DNA of 64,000 nt from Bacillus licheniformis DSM 13 = ATCC 14580. Lineage in GTDB: Bacteria > Bacillota > Bacilli > Bacillales > Bacillaceae. The notes beneath the pieces are model-generated. The model was not told the DNA's origin, did no database searches, and was given only the letters and a program-made list of their open reading frames with translations. The stretch lies in assembly GCF_000011645.1 (NCBI RefSeq), contig NC_006270.3:3928501-3992500 (forward strand). The letters are read 5' to 3'. The position numbers and the translations under genes are program-made. The stretch's first letter is position 1, and every line of letters starts with the position of its first letter. This document shows positions 50,162 to 59,535 of the stretch, one piece after another.

Positions 50162-52420
50162 TTATGCTACCGGGTCTCCCATTGATTTTGATGCATGTTC
50201 ATCTAAAAATTTCAATCCCGCTGTGTATCGCTTTCTCCGCTTCTTTATCCAGCAGACGAGCGCCAGCCGCTGATCCGGGTCCTTCTCATTGATAGAAACC
50301 AGCACATGTTCATTGATTTCAAGCGGGAAGCCGGATTCAATCTGACAGCCTGACAAGCTGATATCCTTAATCATAACCTCGTGAGCCCCTTTCTCTGAAT
50401 CACGGGGAAACAGCAGTGTTCCCAGACCTTGAAAGGCCTCGCGCACGTATTTTCTCTTGAATGCATCAGGGCTTTTTTCAGTTTTCGTTAAAAAGCGTAT
50501 CACTGTTGACAACGTATCAGCCCGCTTTTCCCGGTCGGCCTTTTTTGCATTTTCTTCATTAAACATAAAACCGATCAGTTTCACATACAGTTCCTTGTCC
50601 ATCTCTTTGAAGTGCAGCCCGATTTCAATGTCGGCCTCGTCCTTCGTCGTCCACATCACCCGGGCCGGGACTTTTCCGACCGCATCTATGATCAGACCGT
50701 CTACATGATAGTACATATCCGAATCAGCCGTATAAGGCAGTCTGATACGCGCGCCCGTGTCGCTCACATCGATCAGTTCACATTTGTGCTCATCTACTGA
50801 AACGGTGGAAAAAGCCGCCGGCTTGTTGACTGTGAAACGCTCAGAGCTTCGGAACCTCGGCCTGTCAAAGGCAACGAGCAGCGCAAGTATGAGCCCTGTC
50901 ATGTTATAGAGAACCCAAAATAAATTATACGAAGTGACGTTTATATCAAACGTATGAAGAAACAACAATTCATAAAGGGTTTTTCCGAGTGCAAGCAGCG
51001 TCATTGCGAGCAAAATCGCACACGGCAGCGCCGTTGTATATTTGAATTTTCGCCGATCTGTGTTGACGCCTTTCGGTGTGACTTTAAAATCAAACCGCTT
51101 TTTGAAAATGAATTCCGACAAGGCCGATATCGCCATGTGCGGCGCCATCGATGTATCGTAAATATGGCTCCAGTTCATACTGCGCTGCCGGTCCGAAACG
51201 GCTTTAAATGAAAGGTAAGAACCTAAAAACGCAGGCAGCCAAAACGAAGTGATCGACCACAGATCAGTCTTTAAGCTATGTATGCCAAACAGCAAAAACA
51301 TGAGCGGCGCGAGGATGTATACCATCTTAAAAACGCCGAAAAACCAAAAGAGAATGCCGTCAAAATAAAGGATTCGCTGCATGGGCGTCAAGCCTTTTAA
51401 GAAAAGCGGATTCCACTTCTTTCCGCACTGAATGTTTCCCCTGCACCAGCGGTCGCGCTGTTTCAAAAGATCCATCCACGTTTCCGGCGAGAGACCGACC
51501 GCAAGCACTTCTTTGACGAAAACAGATTTAAATTTTGTTTGCAAAAGCATCCCTGTTGCCATATCCTCCGTAATCACACCTGTCGCAAAACCGCCGATTT
51601 CCTCCAAAGCCGTTCTTCTGAAAACCGTATTGCTGCCGACGTACATGACAGCATTAAAACGGTCTTTCCCAGCCTGGAGCCTGCGCATGAAAAAGTCCTG
51701 CTCATTCGGAATGTTCGCTCCGGAAAATAAGTTGTACTGATAAGGATCTTCATTATAGAAAGCCTGCGGCGTTTGAACAAAAGCCACTTTTTCCTTCTTA
51801 AAATAGCCGACGGTTTTCTGCAAAAATGAAGGGAGCGGAACCATATCGGCATCCATCGTCACAATCAGTTCCCCGTTTGAGCAGCTCATCGCATGGTTTA
51901 AATTCCCCGCTTTTGCATGCTCATTGTTTTGCCTTGTAACGTAATGAACGCCAAGTTCCTCAGCCAGCTTTTGAATAGCCGTCCGCCTTCCGTCATCACA
52001 CAAATAAATGTTGACAAGCTCTTTTGGATAGTCGAGGTTCAGACAGCCTGCCACCGACTTTTTCAGCACATGGCGCTCCTCGTTATAAGTTGCAATGAGA
52101 ATATCAACGCTCGGCCGATGGTCTTGATCGCCCAGCTTTTCCGGCTCCCGCTTCTTTTCCTTCCATACTAGCGTATAAAAGACCAAGAGCTGTAAAAAGC
52201 CGATACATTCAGTTGCAATCAGGATGACGCCCATCACGATATCGGCGGGGCGAGAGACGGGCAGCGTAAAGCCGAACCGCCATACAATATACACACCGTT
52301 CGTCATAAGACACAGTATGATTAAAAACTTCTTAAAACGCGAATTCACCCGCGATCCCCAAAAACCGATGAGAATCAGAGCAATCATTGCCGCGGGATAG
52401 TAGTGTAAAATAAATTCCAT
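50162..52420 (-). CDS. BcsA-like processive glycosyltransferase with PilZ-like domains
   Basis: Membrane GT2 enzyme of 752 residues. Four N-terminal and about four later membrane segments frame the catalytic domain: DILIATYNEE (first Asp), TMDADMV (DxD), TEDMATG (base) and QRDRWCRGN (QxxRW). The tail has two PilZ-like parts: the first with IDVSDTGARI (about 570), the second with RKYVRE and KDISLSGCQI (about 665-710), suggesting c-di-GMP or related control. The family polymerises β-glucans such as cellulose. It stands alone, with no bcsB/C or other exopolysaccharide genes nearby, so its polymer is open. A YdaM-like role in c-di-GMP-linked polysaccharide formation is one option. Confidence 0.85.
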   Translation of the reverse strand: MEFILHYYPAAMIALILIGFWGSRVNSRFKKFLIILCLMTNGVYIVWRFGFTLPVSRPADIVMGVILIATECIGFLQLLVFYTLVWKEKKREPEKLGDQDHRPSVDILIATYNEERHVLKKSVAGCLNLDYPKELVNIYLCDDGRRTAIQKLAEELGVHYVTRQNNEHAKAGNLNHAMSCSNGELIVTMDADMVPLPSFLQKTVGYFKKEKVAFVQTPQAFYNEDPYQYNLFSGANIPNEQDFFMRRLQAGKDRFNAVMYVGSNTVFRRTALEEIGGFATGVITEDMATGMLLQTKFKSVFVKEVLAVGLSPETWMDLLKQRDRWCRGNIQCGKKWNPLFLKGLTPMQRILYFDGILFWFFGVFKMVYILAPLMFLLFGIHSLKTDLWSITSFWLPAFLGSYLSFKAVSDRQRSMNWSHIYDTSMAPHMAISALSEFIFKKRFDFKVTPKGVNTDRRKFKYTTALPCAILLAMTLLALGKTLYELLFLHTFDINVTSYNLFWVLYNMTGLILALLVAFDRPRFRSSERFTVNKPAAFSTVSVDEHKCELIDVSDTGARIRLPYTADSDMYYHVDGLIIDAVGKVPARVMWTTKDEADIEIGLHFKEMDKELYVKLIGFMFNEENAKKADREKRADTLSTVIRFLTKTEKSPDAFKRKYVREAFQGLGTLLFPRDSEKGAHEVMIKDISLSGCQIESGFPLEINEHVLVSINEKDPDQRLALVCWIKKRRKRYTAGLKFLDEHASKSMGDPVA

Positions 52421-53024
52421 TTTCTTCTCCTTATGTGATACATAAAAAAACCTTTTTACAGGGTTTCTCTAAAATATTCCTTTATTTCTTTCTTTTGCAC
52501 TCAAATATATTACCACTATTTGTCCTAATTTTCTTTAAAAAATTATAAAAATTATATCTTTTTATCTATTAAAAACTGAAATTATACGACTATAGTCTCT
52601 TGTTCAAAAAAATCATAAGGCTCACATTGATAACCCTTCACATGTACCCCGTATCAAGATTGAATCTTTTGTCTCAGACGTCCTGTGTCTTTTCAGAGAA
52701 AGGAGCTGAATGTATCAACGCTTTACAAAAGAAAAAAGGTCTCTGCTCCTAAATGTTTGATTTATTTTTGACGGATTAACAGCTATTTTGTGTCGATTTT
52801 TATTCCATAAAAAGGGAATCCAGGAATAATTGCATCAAAAACGGCCTGCACAAGGGCCATTACCTATATCCAGACACGTCTTTAGCCAAATGGAGCTGTT
52901 CTTGATCATTATGGGAAAACAGTTAGGTCTTCCTGCACGGTTGTCTGAATTTTGATTTTTTTAGTATACTTAATTTAGTTAAATAACTCAGCAAGGGGAT
53001 CACATAAAGGATGGGGGAAAGAAT
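52421..53024. other. Non-coding stretch between the BcsA-like gene and cimH
   Basis: No gene found in 604 bases. On the minus strand TTTGAA (52609-52604), 17 bases, TATAAT (52586-52581) is a possible promoter of the glycosyltransferase gene, with the palindrome GACTATAGTC (52588-52597) in its spacer. Otherwise AT-rich. Confidence 0.4.
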
Positions 53025-54377
53025 ATGGAAGCAAAAACAAAGGTACAACATATACCGATTCAAACAACAAAAGAACAGGATGAAAATTTTTTTGCAAGAG
53101 CAATGAATGTTAAAATCGGCATCATTCCGCTGCCCGTATATTTGCTGCTCTTCGCTTTGATTGTGACGTTTGTCTATATGCACGATCTGAAAAGCGACAT
53201 TTTAACAGCCATTGCGGTTACGGGCTTTTTCGGATTCACCTTCGCCCAAATCGGAAAGTCGCTGCCGCTTCTTCGTTCTGTCGGCGGTGCCGCTATACTT
53301 GCGACGTTTATTCCTTCAGCTATCGTCTATTACCATCTCATTCCCGATGACATTATCAAATCAACAACTGAATTTACAGAAAACTCAAACTTTCTTTATT
53401 TGTTCATCTCTGCCATTGTAGTCGGAAGCATTTTAGGAATGAAAAGAGAAACGCTGGTCAGGGCGTTCATTAAAATTTTTATTCCTCTGATTGCAGGGAC
53501 CATTGCTGCAGCGGCAGTCGGTCTGGCGGTCGGTACAATGCTCGGCCTCGGATTTCAGCATACGCTGCTGTACATTGTAATTCCGATCATGGCCGGAGGG
53601 GTTGGCGAGGGAGCTATTCCGCTGTCCATCGGCTATTCGGAAATCATGCACATGTCACAAGGGGAAGCTTTTGCACTTGTCATTCCTTCCATAATGTTCG
53701 GAAGCTTAAGCGCCGTCATTTTGTCCGGAATTTTAAATGTAATCGGGAAGAAAAAGCCTGAATTGACAGGCAACGGAAAAGTTGACCGTTTTGATAGCGG
53801 GGACGCACAGCCGCTCGAAAGCCGCGACAAAGACAAAGAAAGCCTTTTTAATCTTTCCCACTTTGCGTCAGGAGGCATTCTCGCCGTCTCATTATATTTG
53901 GTCGGTATGCTTTCACATGACTTGTTCGGATTTCCAGCACCCGTCATGATGCTTCTGCTGGCTGTTGCCCTGAAACTGTTTCGTCTGGCTCCGGCGAATT
54001 TGGAAAACGGCGCCTACGGCGTGTCGCGCTTCTTTTCAACTGCTGTGACATATCCGCTGCTTTTTGCCATTGGCGTCTCCATGACACCGTGGGACAAGCT
54101 GATCGCAGCTTTTAATATCGCCAATATTATTACGATCGTATCCGTCGTGGTCACGATGATAGCCGTCGGCTTTTTTGCAGGGAAGTGGCTGAATATGTAC
54201 CCGATCGAAACCGCGATCATCAATGCTTGCCATTCCGGCCAGGGAGGCACCGGCGACATCGCAATTCTCAGCGCCGCAGAGCGCCTCGAGCTTATGCCGT
54301 TTGCCCAGGTGTCCACAAGAATCGGCGGAGCGATAACCGTTACGCTGACGCTGCTGCTGCTAGCCCAGTTTTATTGA
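53025..54377 (+). CDS. cimH: Citrate/malate-proton symporter CimH (2HCT family)
   Basis: Transporter of 450 residues with about 11 segments and the two GGxG re-entrant motifs of the 2-hydroxycarboxylate transporters: AGGVGEGAIPLSIGY in the first half and CHSGQGGTGDIAILSA in the second, followed by the substrate-binding Arg in STRIGGA. B. subtilis CimH (YxkJ) has the same length and takes up L-malate and citrate. GGGGGAAAG precedes the start. No two-component sensor is next to it. Confidence 0.92.
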   Translation: MEAKTKVQHIPIQTTKEQDENFFARAMNVKIGIIPLPVYLLLFALIVTFVYMHDLKSDILTAIAVTGFFGFTFAQIGKSLPLLRSVGGAAILATFIPSAIVYYHLIPDDIIKSTTEFTENSNFLYLFISAIVVGSILGMKRETLVRAFIKIFIPLIAGTIAAAAVGLAVGTMLGLGFQHTLLYIVIPIMAGGVGEGAIPLSIGYSEIMHMSQGEAFALVIPSIMFGSLSAVILSGILNVIGKKKPELTGNGKVDRFDSGDAQPLESRDKDKESLFNLSHFASGGILAVSLYLVGMLSHDLFGFPAPVMMLLLAVALKLFRLAPANLENGAYGVSRFFSTAVTYPLLFAIGVSMTPWDKLIAAFNIANIITIVSVVVTMIAVGFFAGKWLNMYPIETAIINACHSGQGGTGDIAILSAAERLELMPFAQVSTRIGGAITVTLTLLLLAQFY

Positions 54378-54384
54378 TGAATGA

Positions 54385-54414
54385 AAAAGCCTGCAGAGCG
54401 AGCTGCAGGCTTTC
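54385..54414. terminator. Bidirectional terminator between cimH and glpQ
   Basis: AAAGCCTGCAG and CTGCAGGCTTT with a 6-base loop, A/T tracts on both sides. Confidence 0.85.
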
Positions 54415-54423
54415 TTATTGTGG

Positions 54424-55284
54424 CTACCGTACTTTTTTCGGAACATAGTCGGGAAAGTCTGTCACAATCCCGTCCACGCCGGCCTTTAATAGCGGAGGCA
54501 CTTCATCGCGGGAGCGGACGGTCCAAGGCGTAATCTTCATGCCGAGCGCATGAATTCTCGGCACAAGCGTAGGATCAGCGGCCACATTTTTCAAGTTGGC
54601 GTTCACGTATTTGGCATAGCCGGAAAATTCCTTAAGCTTTGCATCTGTTAAGTCCGCCGCTTTTGACGTCAAGACACCTGTCGGCATCGATGGAAGCAGC
54701 TGATGAATTTTATAGACAGAGTTAAAATCAAACGATTGTACAATGATTTTTCCGTTTTTAGGCTTATCCATTCTCCGCTCTTTCAATGCTGCTGACACTT
54801 TTCCTTCGATTCCCGGATAGCGTGCAGGCTCTTTCAATTCGATCAGCATTCCGACCTTCCCTTTATACCGGTCAAGCACTTCTTCAAATGTCGGAATGCG
54901 CTCTCCTGCGAACTGCGGACCGAAGAAGCTGCCGGCATCAAGCTTGCGCAGCTCGGCAAGCGTCAAATCCTTTACGGCAACCGGCAGCACTGAGTCAATA
55001 TCTGTCGTACGGTTTACGGTCGTATCGTGAATGATGACAAGCTCCCCGTCTTTGGACATTTGAACATCCAGCTCGATATAATCTGCTTTCATCTGAAGCG
55101 CTTTATCAAAAGCAGCCATCGTGTTTTCCGGCGCATATCCCGAAGCGCCTCTGTGTGCAATGACATCCACTTTTTTAGGCTTCACCGCCGGCTCTTGTGC
55201 ACCCGCATTCGGTGCAAACAGCGCTGACCCGATGGAAACCCCGATCAATGAAGATAACATCAATTTTTTGAATAAAGCTGACAC
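54424..55284 (-). CDS. glpQ: Secreted glycerophosphodiester phosphodiesterase
   Basis: GDPD-family enzyme of 286 residues with a signal peptide (LMLSSLIGVSIGSALFAPNAGA) and catalytic motif VIAHRGASGYAPENT, metal ligands in YIELDVQMSKDGELVIIHD, and EIKEPA-like LIELKEPARY. It breaks down glycerophosphodiesters and, in B. subtilis, wall teichoic acid glycerol phosphate. Two GTG starts three codons apart are possible (55293, 55284); the inner one suits AAAGGGG better. Repeats typical of PhoP sites lie upstream. Confidence 0.87.
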   Translation of the reverse strand: MSALFKKLMLSSLIGVSIGSALFAPNAGAQEPAVKPKKVDVIAHRGASGYAPENTMAAFDKALQMKADYIELDVQMSKDGELVIIHDTTVNRTTDIDSVLPVAVKDLTLAELRKLDAGSFFGPQFAGERIPTFEEVLDRYKGKVGMLIELKEPARYPGIEGKVSAALKERRMDKPKNGKIIVQSFDFNSVYKIHQLLPSMPTGVLTSKAADLTDAKLKEFSGYAKYVNANLKNVAADPTLVPRIHALGMKITPWTVRSRDEVPPLLKAGVDGIVTDFPDYVPKKVR

Positions 55285-55318
55285 ATCATCCACTCCCCTT
55301 TTGCTCTTCTCTTGCCAA

Positions 55319-55361
55319 AGTATAGGTTCGCACTGTTAAGATTATGTTTCAGCAGTCTTTA
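55319..55361 (-). promoter_or_regulatory. PhoP-type direct repeats and promoter of glpQ
   Basis: On the minus strand TAAAGA (55361-55356), GAAACA (55350-55345) and TTAACA (55339-55334) follow each other with exact 5-base gaps, close to the PhoP pattern TTNACA-N5. TATACT (55324-55319) could be the -10. Phosphate-starvation induction fits glpQ. Confidence 0.5.
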
Positions 55362-55385
55362 ATTTTCATAAATTTCCTGATAAAC

Positions 55386-55418
55386 AAAAAAAGATCCCTT
55401 GGCAGAGATCTTTTTTTG
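55386..55418 (-). terminator. Terminator of the excalibur protein gene
   Basis: AAAAAGATC and GATCTTTTT with a 10-base loop just past the stop codon; T-tract on both strands. Confidence 0.85.
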
Positions 55419-55424
55419 GATATA

Positions 55425-55694
55425 TCAGCGCTCACAGGCAATTTTGTCTTTATCGCGGTCCAGCTTCTTATTGGCATCATAAAGCGCTTTTGAAACATAC
55501 GGCTTGTACTTCGTTTTTCCGCCTTTGTTTTTCACCGATTTCGTACGGGCGACGCCGCCTTTATAGTCTTTGTTTAAAGCTTTGCAGTTTTTGTACGTCT
55601 TTACCTTCGTTTTTGCTTCTGCCACATCGCCGGCGCCCCAGGAAAAACCGATGATCAGACCGGCAGACAAAAGACCCGCTGCTATTTTTTTCAT
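55425..55694 (-). CDS. Secreted excalibur-domain protein
   Basis: Protein of 89 residues from the ATG at 55694 (MKKIAAGLLSAGLIIG signal peptide, cleavage near AEA). The rest is an excalibur domain: YKNCKALNKDYKGGVAR ... YDANKKLDRDKDKIACE, ending in the DxDxDxxxCE calcium-binding motif with the paired Cys. GAAAGGGG precedes the start; the longer frame to 55823 has none. Such domains are often fused to surface nucleases; here it stands alone, role unknown. Confidence 0.85.
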   Translation of the reverse strand: MKKIAAGLLSAGLIIGFSWGAGDVAEAKTKVKTYKNCKALNKDYKGGVARTKSVKNKGGKTKYKPYVSKALYDANKKLDRDKDKIACER

Positions 55695-55835
55695 CCCATT
55701 TGACCCCTTTCGTCTATTTGTTATGTATCTTTTACCATGATAAAATATTTTTCTTATTCGATCAAGAAAAATATGGCATTTTATTGAATAAAAAGTATGA
55801 ATCGAAAAAGCGTCTCTTCGCACAAAAACCGGCCG

Positions 55836-56495
55836 TTATGCGCCGGTTTCATCCACATATTGATGTTCGCAAGTCTTTTTCAAAACAGCGTTAATCTCAT
55901 ACGCTAATTCCTTCGGATGGATGCACAGCATGTCTTCCAAAGGGCTGTCCCAGTTCCCGTTCTTTATCAATTTCAGCGCATAATGGCCTGCCGGACTGCA
56001 CTCGGGATACCACTCTACATCGAGCAGAAGGCGTTCTTCATCATGCCGCAGCTTCAAAAGGTCCCGTTTGAAGTCAGACAGCCAAGCCTTGCTGTCAGGC
56101 GCTAGTTCATCGGGGTTTGTATCAGTTAAAGAGTGATGCGCAACTGTCCAGCCGGCCGGGATTCTAAGCCTTAGCAAATTGCGGGCGCCATCAGAGGCAC
56201 GCATCAAGTCTTCCAACCGTTCGATCAGCTGTTCATACGGCGCGTCAGAATCTTCGCTGACCTTCGATTGATCAGCATTTTGCATCCTGATGACGTACTT
56301 CAGTTCTCCAGCATATTCAACTTGTACCATTTTACCGCAGCTTTCATTCTCCAAGATCAATAGCGTATGGCGGGGGTCGCGAATCGGCTTTTGATACAAA
56401 TGATTTTCCTTCACCTTCCAGCCGGCCGGCACCATCAAAGGATGCAATTTAAAGAAATACTGAGATTTGGTCAACGCTCTCACATCCTCTTTCAT
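55836..56495 (-). CDS. Hypothetical protein with internal repeat
   Basis: Soluble acidic protein of 219 residues without signal peptide, membrane segment or catalytic motif. Two halves look alike: HPLMVPAGWKVKENHLYQ near the start and LRLRIPAGWTVAHHSLTD in the middle, each followed by a β-rich stretch, so it may hold two copies of one domain of about 100 residues. AAAGGAAAGAAG-like site precedes the ATG. Not recognised; neighbours (excalibur protein, LTA synthase) give no firm hint. Confidence 0.75.
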   Translation of the reverse strand: MKEDVRALTKSQYFFKLHPLMVPAGWKVKENHLYQKPIRDPRHTLLILENESCGKMVQVEYAGELKYVIRMQNADQSKVSEDSDAPYEQLIERLEDLMRASDGARNLLRLRIPAGWTVAHHSLTDTNPDELAPDSKAWLSDFKRDLLKLRHDEERLLLDVEWYPECSPAGHYALKLIKNGNWDSPLEDMLCIHPKELAYEINAVLKKTCEHQYVDETGA

Positions 56496-56565
56496 TGTTC
56501 TGTCTTCTTTCCTATCAATCTATGTGCCGGACAGGCTTCTTAGAACAACGGCGGAGCGGCCCCAC

Positions 56566-56609
56566 AAAAAAACCGCCTGACGCTTGTTAAAGCAGTCAGG
56601 CGGTTTTTT
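56566..56609 (-). terminator. Terminator of the LTA synthase gene
   Basis: AAAAACCGCCTGAC and GTCAGGCGGTTTTT form a perfect 14-bp stem with a 13-base loop. Confidence 0.9.
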
Positions 56610-56614
56610 GTCTT

Positions 56615-58534
56615 TTATTCTCCGGTTTTTTCTTTTCCGTAATGATATTTTGATGGATCAACAGGCTTGAAGTCTGAAATCTCGTGGAATCTCAACAGAT
56701 CTTTATAGAGTACTTGGTCGGACAGATCCAGCTGTTCGGACACCTGCGATTTCAGGTTTTCCGTCTCTTGGTTGCCCTTGATCTCTTTTCCTGTCTTTGT
56801 ATCATATACGGTCGTATCAATCATCGTGTACTTCGGCGTTACATAGTTTCCATTTCTGAAAGCCACGGTTTGGTCGTGGTCTTTAGAAAAGAGGTCTGTA
56901 CCAAAGTTGATGTATTTTTTGCTGTCAATACCTTGCAGGTGAAGAAGTGTCGGCATGACATCCATTTCACCGCCATACGTATGGTTGACTCCGCCTTTTT
57001 TGCCCGGAATGCGGATCATAAGCGGTACGCGCTGATTCATCGCGTTTTGATACGGTGTAATCTCTTTACCTAATACTTCTTTCATCGCACGGTTGTGATT
57101 CTCTGAGATTCCGTTGTGGTCACCATAGATCACTATAACAGAATCATCAAATAATCCCGCTTTTTTCAGCTCTTTAAAGAAATCTTCAAGCGCTTCGTCA
57201 AGATAGCGCGCCGTCTGGAAGTAACCGTCTACCGTTTTGTCTCCCGTTGTTCCCTTTTCAAGGGTGGCATCCTCTTCATCCAAAATGAACGGATAGTGGT
57301 TTGTCAACGAGATTAAATGCGCATAGAACGGCTGCTTGAGCGATTTCAGCTTCGGAATTGATTCTTCAAAGAACGGCTTGTCTTTCAAGCCAAGGTTGAC
57401 GAGATTATCCTCTGACATATCATATGTGCTGGCGTCAAAGAATTTGTCATAGCCAATTTGTTTATACACCTGGTCGCGGTTCCAGAATGACTTGTAGTCC
57501 CCGTGCAGCACGGCGCTTGTGTAGCCTTCTTTTTGGTTCAGAATCGCCGGCAGGGACTGGTACGTATTTTGCCCTTTTGTTACAAACGCACTGCCTTCAG
57601 GAAGTCCGTAAAGGCTGTTGTCCATCATCAATTCGGCATCCGCTGTTTTACCTTGGCCGGTCTGATGGAAAAAGTTATCGAAATACATCATGTCATCCTG
57701 GCCGTGCGCCAGCTTGTTCAAGAACGGCGTGACTTCTTTTCCGTTCAGCTTATAATCGATCAAAAACGTCTGGAAGCTTTCCAAATGAATCTTGATGATG
57801 TTCTTACCTTTTGCTGCGCCGAAATACTCGTCATTCGGTTTCGCATAATGCGAATTTGTATAGTTGATGACGCTCGTCAGGTCGTCGCTGCTCGCGTATG
57901 CCTTTTGGCTCGCGTTTTGAGCGGCCTGAACACCATCATAGATCATGTAATTGTAAGGCCCCAAATACTTGACGATGTAATTTCGGTCAAATGTTCTTGT
58001 CAAAAGCTCCGGACGGTCTGTCTCGGCAACTGCAAGGTTGATGAAAAACAGAGCCACTCCGCCGAGAACAACGGCAGCAGCCCATCTTTTTTTCAGTTGT
58101 GACGCCTTCAGTTCAGGCAGCTTCACACATAGAGCAATCAAAATGATCAAATCTGCGAAATAGACGATGTCATGAAATGCCATGATGTCAAAAACGCCGT
58201 CAGACATATTGCCGAGGTTTCCGGCTTGTTTTAAGTTTGCAAACGTCAAAAAGTCATCAAAGAAACGGTAAAACAGGACATTTGCATATAAAGCAAACGT
58301 CATCACAGCATCAATGATGATGATCCATATCGCCGACCGGCGGCCTTTTGCAAACAAAGCCAAACCGAGTGCAGCAATCGTGAAGCTCAATGGGTTGATG
58401 AACAGCAGCATGTGCTGCGTAGACCCTTTCACACCTAAATTAAACTCTAAAAAGTAGGAAGCATAGGTTTTAGCCCATACAAAAACAACAGCTAATACAA
58501 AAAAGCTTAGCTTATGAGAGAATATTTTTTTCAT
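56615..58534 (-). CDS. Lipoteichoic acid synthase family protein
   Basis: LtaS-type enzyme of 639 residues: five N-terminal membrane segments (to about 180) and an external sulfatase-fold domain. Metal/catalytic sites: IHLESFQTF (Glu), QTGQGKTADAEL (catalytic Thr), FWNRDQVY, and GDHNGISENHNRA. It polymerises glycerol phosphate from phosphatidylglycerol on a glycolipid anchor, or acts as primase. B. subtilis has four paralogues (LtaS, YfnI, YqgS, YvgJ); length is nearest YqgS, but I cannot say which this is. Stands alone with its own terminator. Confidence 0.88.
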   Translation of the reverse strand: MKKIFSHKLSFFVLAVVFVWAKTYASYFLEFNLGVKGSTQHMLLFINPLSFTIAALGLALFAKGRRSAIWIIIIDAVMTFALYANVLFYRFFDDFLTFANLKQAGNLGNMSDGVFDIMAFHDIVYFADLIILIALCVKLPELKASQLKKRWAAAVVLGGVALFFINLAVAETDRPELLTRTFDRNYIVKYLGPYNYMIYDGVQAAQNASQKAYASSDDLTSVINYTNSHYAKPNDEYFGAAKGKNIIKIHLESFQTFLIDYKLNGKEVTPFLNKLAHGQDDMMYFDNFFHQTGQGKTADAELMMDNSLYGLPEGSAFVTKGQNTYQSLPAILNQKEGYTSAVLHGDYKSFWNRDQVYKQIGYDKFFDASTYDMSEDNLVNLGLKDKPFFEESIPKLKSLKQPFYAHLISLTNHYPFILDEEDATLEKGTTGDKTVDGYFQTARYLDEALEDFFKELKKAGLFDDSVIVIYGDHNGISENHNRAMKEVLGKEITPYQNAMNQRVPLMIRIPGKKGGVNHTYGGEMDVMPTLLHLQGIDSKKYINFGTDLFSKDHDQTVAFRNGNYVTPKYTMIDTTVYDTKTGKEIKGNQETENLKSQVSEQLDLSDQVLYKDLLRFHEISDFKPVDPSKYHYGKEKTGE

Positions 58535-58805
58535 GATAACCTCTACCTTTTTAAACTTTTTTCAGACCGCTTTCTGTTTCAGTCAATGAAGCGTGAGGAA
58601 ACGATAATATATCATTCTACTAAAAGTCTCGGCGGTTTTACAAGCACGTCCTGGTGAAATCCCCCGGCTTCCCTCACTCAAACAGTCTACGCCTGCGAAA
58701 AAAATTTTCCGCATGTAAGACAACGGCCTTTAATTAAGACGAATGAATTTCCCCAAAGGTTTCAGTTATTTTCTTTCATCTAGAAAATTGCAGTTTCCCG
58801 GACGA

Positions 58806-59363
58806 TTAAATATCTTTATGAAATTCATTTAAATAAGCCTTTCTTTGCGCTTCTGTAAACTGACCGATCCATTCCGCACGCGCTTCCTCCGTCATATACG
58901 GCAGGATGTACAGCTCGACCGCTTTATAAAATTCCGGCTCAGGCAGAATGTTGTACGTCGGAATCCGCACCCTGCCGTTCCCCCGTGTCTCTATCAGTAT
59001 ATCCATCAAGAAAATGCCTTTCGGGCTGTAGCGGCGCTCCGCCATTTTAAGGCTTTTGATGTCCTTGAACAACACAGATTTCTTCCCTGAGAATATCCGC
59101 CCGTCTTCTCCCTCGATAATGGTGAAGATGATGTTTCCTTTTTTCGTGAAGGCCGGAAAAACCATTAGAAAGGTCATCAAACCGTAGATGACCCCGAAAG
59201 TTCCAACTCCCACGTACAGCAAGGAATATTTTGATTCGAGTTTTATTGCTTCATAAAAGAGCCATGCTCCAATCAATCCGAAACCTGCAGTCCCTGCAAA
59301 AACCCATACTCTAAAGGACATTCTGCTTTTCACATCAAATGTCTGCTTTTTTTCCTGTTCCAA
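58806..59363 (-). CDS. DUF5381/YfjD-like membrane protein
   Basis: Protein of 185 residues with two membrane segments close together (about 18-38 and 46-68) and a C-terminal cytoplasmic domain (FKDIKSLKMAERRYSPKG... RVRIPTYNILPE). The layout of a twin-helix anchor with a PH-like domain fits the DUF5381/YfjD family of Bacillus; family name given with caution. GGAGGGCC precedes the start. Function unknown. The 270 bases downstream to the LTA synthase show no gene. Confidence 0.6.
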   Translation of the reverse strand: MEQEKKQTFDVKSRMSFRVWVFAGTAGFGLIGAWLFYEAIKLESKYSLLYVGVGTFGVIYGLMTFLMVFPAFTKKGNIIFTIIEGEDGRIFSGKKSVLFKDIKSLKMAERRYSPKGIFLMDILIETRGNGRVRIPTYNILPEPEFYKAVELYILPYMTEEARAEWIGQFTEAQRKAYLNEFHKDI

Positions 59364-59503
59364 AAATAATTAGGCCCTCCTCTACTTCAGCAAGCGGATT
59401 CCGCTACAAATAATATTCATGCCAAGACCTACCTTACCACAGAAACCAGTTCCTGCATAAAACTTCATGTATTTGTCTGTCCCTAATCAGAATGAATACA
59501 GAA

Positions 59504-59532
59504 AAGGCTCCCGGCCATCTGCCGGCAGCCTT
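59504..59532 (-). terminator. Probable terminator of yxkD
   Basis: Minus strand AAGGCTGCCGGC and GCCGGGAGCCTT pair with small mismatches, then TTTTC. Confidence 0.6.
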
Positions 59533-59535
59533 CCC

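Noticed and set aside
57503..58102. 199-codon frame opposite the LTA synthase gene
   Set aside because: Antisense shadow; the minus-strand gene has all family motifs.
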